A DNA stretch of 26,388 nt from Bacteroidota bacterium. Its GTDB lineage: Bacteria > Bacteroidota > Bacteroidia > UBA8524. The stretch covers positions 448 to 26,835 of the forward strand of contig DQHT01000050.1 in NCBI GenBank assembly GCA_003531115.1, in the 5' to 3' direction. The notes beneath the pieces were generated by a model. It searched no databases and was not told the DNA's origin. It saw nothing but the letters and a program-made list of their open reading frames with translations. Position numbers and translations under genes: made by a program. Shown piece after piece: positions 24,086 through 26,388 of this stretch. Within the stretch, counting starts at the first letter, position 1; each line of letters begins with the position of its first letter.

Positions 24086-25156
24086 TCAAAACACGGATTC
24101 CAGCCCTTTTTTTCCATAATCAAAACAATCATTTTTATGGATCTTGTTGAAACGCGATTTGCACAGGTTTTTGAGTTGTAAGATGAGGCTGAGTTCATGT
24201 GTTCCCACTGTGCCATTGCTCACTCCTTTAAAATTGAAATCATAGGAATAGGTGATGCGATAAGAAACCCCGCTACTCAAATCGCTGCTAAACCCAAGAT
24301 TAAAGGAAATGGCGTCGGTGTTTTGCCGGTAAAGATGAATGGGGTTGTATTGATAGGTAAACCCGGCCAACATATGTTTATTAAGGACCATAAGGCCCAT
24401 ATCAATACTCCGGTGTTTTCCTGCCGCAAAATCTTGTCCGGTAAAGCGAAAATAGGGCAGCACATGGTAGTTCAGCCGATGTCCCATCTTAAAGAAAGGG
24501 ATCAGCCAGCCTCCATGCAGGGTGAGTTTTGTGGGCAAGCTACTTTGTCCGAAAAAGGCATTATTGAACCCAAAGGGAAAATGATGCACCGCCGCTCCCA
24601 GGTGCCAGTATACTTCCCGGTTTGGCAGTTTCCAGTTATGGCGCCAGATCAATCCGCCTGAAAAATCAAAATAATGGGCATTTTCCAATGTGGGGTTAAA
24701 ATTGGAAGAGGGCCGAACGATTCCCAGAACCGGGTCATACTGATCCCCAAAAACCAATTTCGACCAGTCGATATTCGCGCTATAATAATCGCCCTGCATC
24801 GCCATGCTCAGGCTGCTTCTTCCAAGCAGGAGTTTATAGCTGTATATAAGCCCGATATTATTCACAGTCAGCCTCCCGTCGCCTTCAACATCGTTCATTA
24901 CCACAAGGCCCAGGCCCATGGTCGGGAAACGGCAACTCTGGTAATCGGCACTAAAGCCATTGGTATAAAAATTCCTTTTGGCTACGGCTTTCCATAAATT
25001 CCGGTGCGTAACGGCCACGCGGAGGCCGGCATCGAGTCCGGCGAAGGAGGGATTTAAAAACACCCGGTTATTAAAGAGTTGCGTGAAGGAGGGATCTTGC
25101 GCCCACACCGAGGCGGGCAGTATCCATAAAATAAGCAGACTCCGGAAGCGCTTCAC
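24086..25156 (-). CDS. PorP/SprF family type IX secretion-associated membrane protein
   Basis: The 356-residue protein starts at GTG and has a signal peptide (MKRFRSLLILWILPASVWAQ, cleavage after WAQ). The mature N-terminus, DPSFTQLFNNRVFLNPSFAG, is the PorP/SprF signature, followed by RNLWKAVAK, a glycine- and aromatic-rich beta-barrel pattern and the closing Y-rich strand YRITYSYDFNFKG with GTHELSLILQL. PorP/SprF proteins are outer-membrane barrels tied to gliding motility and type IX secretion, some paired with specific cargo (family knowledge). The C-terminal tail of ~30 basic residues (KSRFNKIHKNDCFDYGKKG) after the last strand is longer than usual. It is alone here, with no partner cargo gene beside it; the T9SS cargo at 18054-19949 is not adjacent. 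Confidence 0.9.
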   Translation of the reverse strand: MKRFRSLLILWILPASVWAQDPSFTQLFNNRVFLNPSFAGLDAGLRVAVTHRNLWKAVAKRNFYTNGFSADYQSCRFPTMGLGLVVMNDVEGDGRLTVNNIGLIYSYKLLLGRSSLSMAMQGDYYSANIDWSKLVFGDQYDPVLGIVRPSSNFNPTLENAHYFDFSGGLIWRHNWKLPNREVYWHLGAAVHHFPFGFNNAFFGQSSLPTKLTLHGGWLIPFFKMGHRLNYHVLPYFRFTGQDFAAGKHRSIDMGLMVLNKHMLAGFTYQYNPIHLYRQNTDAISFNLGFSSDLSSGVSYRITYSYDFNFKGVSNGTVGTHELSLILQLKNLCKSRFNKIHKNDCFDYGKKGLESVF

Positions 25157-25273
25157 GTCACAAATAAACTACTTTACCCAAGTTCACGCTATACCTATTA
25201 GTCGCTATTTATGCTGAGGGCTTCGATAGTTCAGCTTGTACATTTAAAGCGCTCGTTCCCCACCATTATCCGT

Positions 25274-25303
25274 GTTCTTTTTTTGCTTGTCCAAAAAAAG
25301 AAC
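25274..25303. repeat. Perfect 12-bp A/T-rich inverted repeat
   Basis: GTTCTTTTTTTG (25274-25285) pairs with CAAAAAAAGAAC (25292-25303) around CTTGTC. It could act as a bidirectional terminator-like hairpin, but no gene ends just upstream, so it may be a dispersed element with the next palindrome. Confidence 0.65.
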
Positions 25304-25316
25304 CAAAAAAAGGACA

Positions 25317-25399
25317 CCACGCAAACCAATTTTGGGCTTTTCTGCGCGCAAGCCCGCCGCCACTCAGGCCGAAAAGCCCAAAATTCGCTCTTTGCGTGG
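25317..25399. repeat. 83-bp imperfect palindrome upstream of bshB1-like gene
   Basis: Outer arms CCACGCAAA (25317-25325) and TTTGCGTGG (25391-25399) and inner arms AATTTTGGGCTTTTC (25328-25342) and GAAAAGCCCAAAATT (25371-25385) are perfect complements, with short unequal spacers and a 28-base G/C-rich loop. No open frame here is convincing. The arms could form a strong cruciform or RNA hairpin in a leader of the deacetylase gene. Confidence 0.7.
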
Positions 25400-25457
25400 A
25401 CAGCTGTCGCACACGACCTCGCTAAAAAGATTATTGACTAAACTGTATTTTCGTGCC

Positions 25458-26174
25458 ATGAAAATCGATCTTCTAGCTTTTGCAGCCCATCCTGACGACG
25501 TAGAATTAACTTCATGTGGCACGCTGATGCGGCATAAAGATTTAGGATACAAGATTGGGATCGTGGATTTAACTGCGGGTCAGTTGGGAACGCGTGGAAC
25601 GGCGGAGAGCAGGGCAGAAGAGGCTGCTGCTGCTGCTGAGATTCTCGGACTTGATGTACGGGAAAATCTGGGTATGGAAGATGGATTTTTTGTGAATGAT
25701 AAAGCCCATCAACTTAAGGTAATCGAAGCGATTCGGGCATACAAGCCTGAGGTGGTTTTTTGCAATGCCATTCGCGATCGGCATATCGACCATGGAAAAG
25801 GATCCGCTTTGGTATCCGACTCCTGCTTTCTATCGGGACTCGTAAAAATAGAAACCTTCCGAAACGGAGTAAAGCAGGAGCCCTGGCGCCCGAAAGCGGT
25901 TTACCATTATATACAGGACCGCTATATCGAACCTGATTTTGTGGTCGACATAACAGCCTATTACGAACGTAAAGTAGCTGCTATCCAGGCCTTCAAAACC
26001 CAGTTTTATACCGGTTCTAGCGACCTGCCCGAAACACCGATAAGTTCCAAAGATTTCCTGGATTTCCTCGAAGGCCGCGCCCGCGATTTCGGCAGGAGCA
26101 TCGGTGTGACGTTTGCTGAGGGGTTTACTGTGGAGCGTACCCCGGGAGTGGGGAATGTCTTTGATCTCGAGTAG
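25458..26174 (+). CDS. bshB1: Bacillithiol biosynthesis deacetylase BshB1-type (PIG-L family)
   Basis: The 238-residue protein belongs to the LmbE/PIG-L zinc deacetylases. It opens MKIDLLAFAAHPDDVELTSC with the zinc site HPDD (His11, Asp13, Asp14), and has LTAGQLGTRGTAESRAEEA, the partner motif HIDHGK (His109-His112), and FKTQFYTG. The GTRGT and RDRH context and length match BshB1, which removes acetyl from GlcNAc-malate in bacillithiol synthesis, a thiol known in Bacteroidota and Firmicutes; another deacetylase substrate is possible. The ATG at 25458 is used because the longer frame from 25272 crosses the two palindromes. A TATTTTCG near the -7 consensus precedes it. A tandem octamer array starts at its stop codon. 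Confidence 0.88.
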   Translation: MKIDLLAFAAHPDDVELTSCGTLMRHKDLGYKIGIVDLTAGQLGTRGTAESRAEEAAAAAEILGLDVRENLGMEDGFFVNDKAHQLKVIEAIRAYKPEVVFCNAIRDRHIDHGKGSALVSDSCFLSGLVKIETFRNGVKQEPWRPKAVYHYIQDRYIEPDFVVDITAYYERKVAAIQAFKTQFYTGSSDLPETPISSKDFLDFLEGRARDFGRSIGVTFAEGFTVERTPGVGNVFDLE

Positions 26175-26213
26175 GGTGAGGTGTTAAGGAGATGAGGTGA
26201 TGAGGGGATTAAG
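26174..26213 (+). repeat. Octamer tandem array (5 units)
   Basis: GGGTGAGG, TGTTAAGG, AGATGAGG, TGATGAGG, GGATTAAG follow at 8-base steps, directly from the bshB1 stop. Confidence 0.7.
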
Positions 26214-26226
26214 AAGAGCCCACATG

Positions 26227-26262
26227 GTCCGTCATACTGAGCGAAGCCGAAGTACGACGGAC
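26227..26262. repeat. Inverted repeat, CACTGAGC...CGAAGTG type
   Basis: GTCCGTCATACT (26227-26238) pairs with AGTACGACGGAC (26251-26262) with one mismatch around a 12-base loop (GAGCGAAGCCGA). The loop resembles the 4758-4830 repeat, suggesting one dispersed family. It may also end the bshB1 transcript. Confidence 0.6.
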
Positions 26263-26354
26263 AGACTTGAAACGACACAGAGACATTATTTGTAGTCAAA
26301 CAAAACCGCGTCTTCTTTCTGGCGTAAGCAATACGCCGGGCAAACTCCAACAAT

Positions 26355-26370
26355 TTTGCGCCTTTGCGCC
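26355..26370 (+). repeat. Octamer repeat TTTGCGCC twice
   Basis: Two tandem TTTGCGCC units near the window end, followed by CTTGGTGCGCC. It is the reverse complement of the GGCGCAAA repeat at 16001-16016. Confidence 0.6.
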
Positions 26371-26388
26371 CTTGGTGCGCCACGAGGC

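Noticed and set aside
24197..24661. 154-residue frame antisense to PorP/SprF
   Set aside because: Lies within a clear beta-barrel gene on the other strand; no family resemblance.
25272..25457. N-terminal extension of the BshB1-like protein
   Set aside because: It crosses two perfect palindromes, is low-complexity and unlike the family, which starts at MKIDLLAF.

Overview
The window looks like chromosome from a member of the Bacteroidota, probably the Chitinophagales/Saprospirales side of the phylum (lineage is inference). The signs are a type IX secretion cargo protein with a C-terminal sorting domain, a PorP/SprF family protein, a DUF4296 lipoprotein, a TonB-receptor-like barrel with a carboxypeptidase-regulatory-like N-terminus, a bacillithiol-type deacetylase, a short ATP synthase epsilon subunit, several -7 boxes of the Bacteroidota form TAnnTTTG, and an almost complete lack of Shine-Dalgarno sequences. 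No phage, insertion sequence, CRISPR array or tRNA was found. Gene content is mostly housekeeping and cell-envelope.

Layout. 1-557: the 3' end of atpD, then atpC and a strong terminator. 617-4656: a large outer-membrane barrel gene, a convergent DPM1-like glycosyltransferase, and a divergent HAD phosphatase related to GmhB. 4657-5057: a convergent intergenic region full of small repeats. 5058-7347: a transaldolase-like gene, and divergently a secreted protein of unknown function with an HExxH motif. 7348-7800: repeat-rich spacer ending in a small SRP RNA gene that has its own promoter and terminator. 7846-9934: a tightly overlapping trio (methyltransferase, PAP2 phosphatase, enoyl-CoA hydratase). 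10159-13579: a small barrel protein, then typA and folD. 13609-15138: a minus-strand pair encoding a lipoprotein with a CbiX-type chelatase fold and a PepSY membrane protein, preceded by a palindrome that could be an operator. 15315-17967: a DsbA-like protein and lepA. 18054-21944: a minus-strand cluster phoH-purC-secreted NHL/PKD protein. 21996-24083: a DUF62 protein overlapping a small monooxygenase-like protein, then convergent YggS and divergent DUF4296. 24086-25156: PorP/SprF. 25458-26174: BshB1-like deacetylase.

Three things stand out. First, the exported chelatase-like lipoprotein plus PepSY pair is the best candidate for a little-described system, possibly periplasmic metal or tetrapyrrole handling. 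Second, many intergenic spacers carry short tandem arrays of unrelated sequence that share a strict 7-bp (less often 8-bp) period, one pair forming a large inverted repeat. Third, three enzyme-family members lack expected key residues: the HAD phosphatase has serine at all three zinc-cysteine positions, the DUF62 protein lacks usual active-site residues, and the PAP2 protein has glutamine for the motif-3 arginine.

All coding regions look intact; only atpD is cut, by the window edge. Start codons were moved inward from the longest open frame for several genes where the family's usual N-terminus or a divergent neighbour argues for it.
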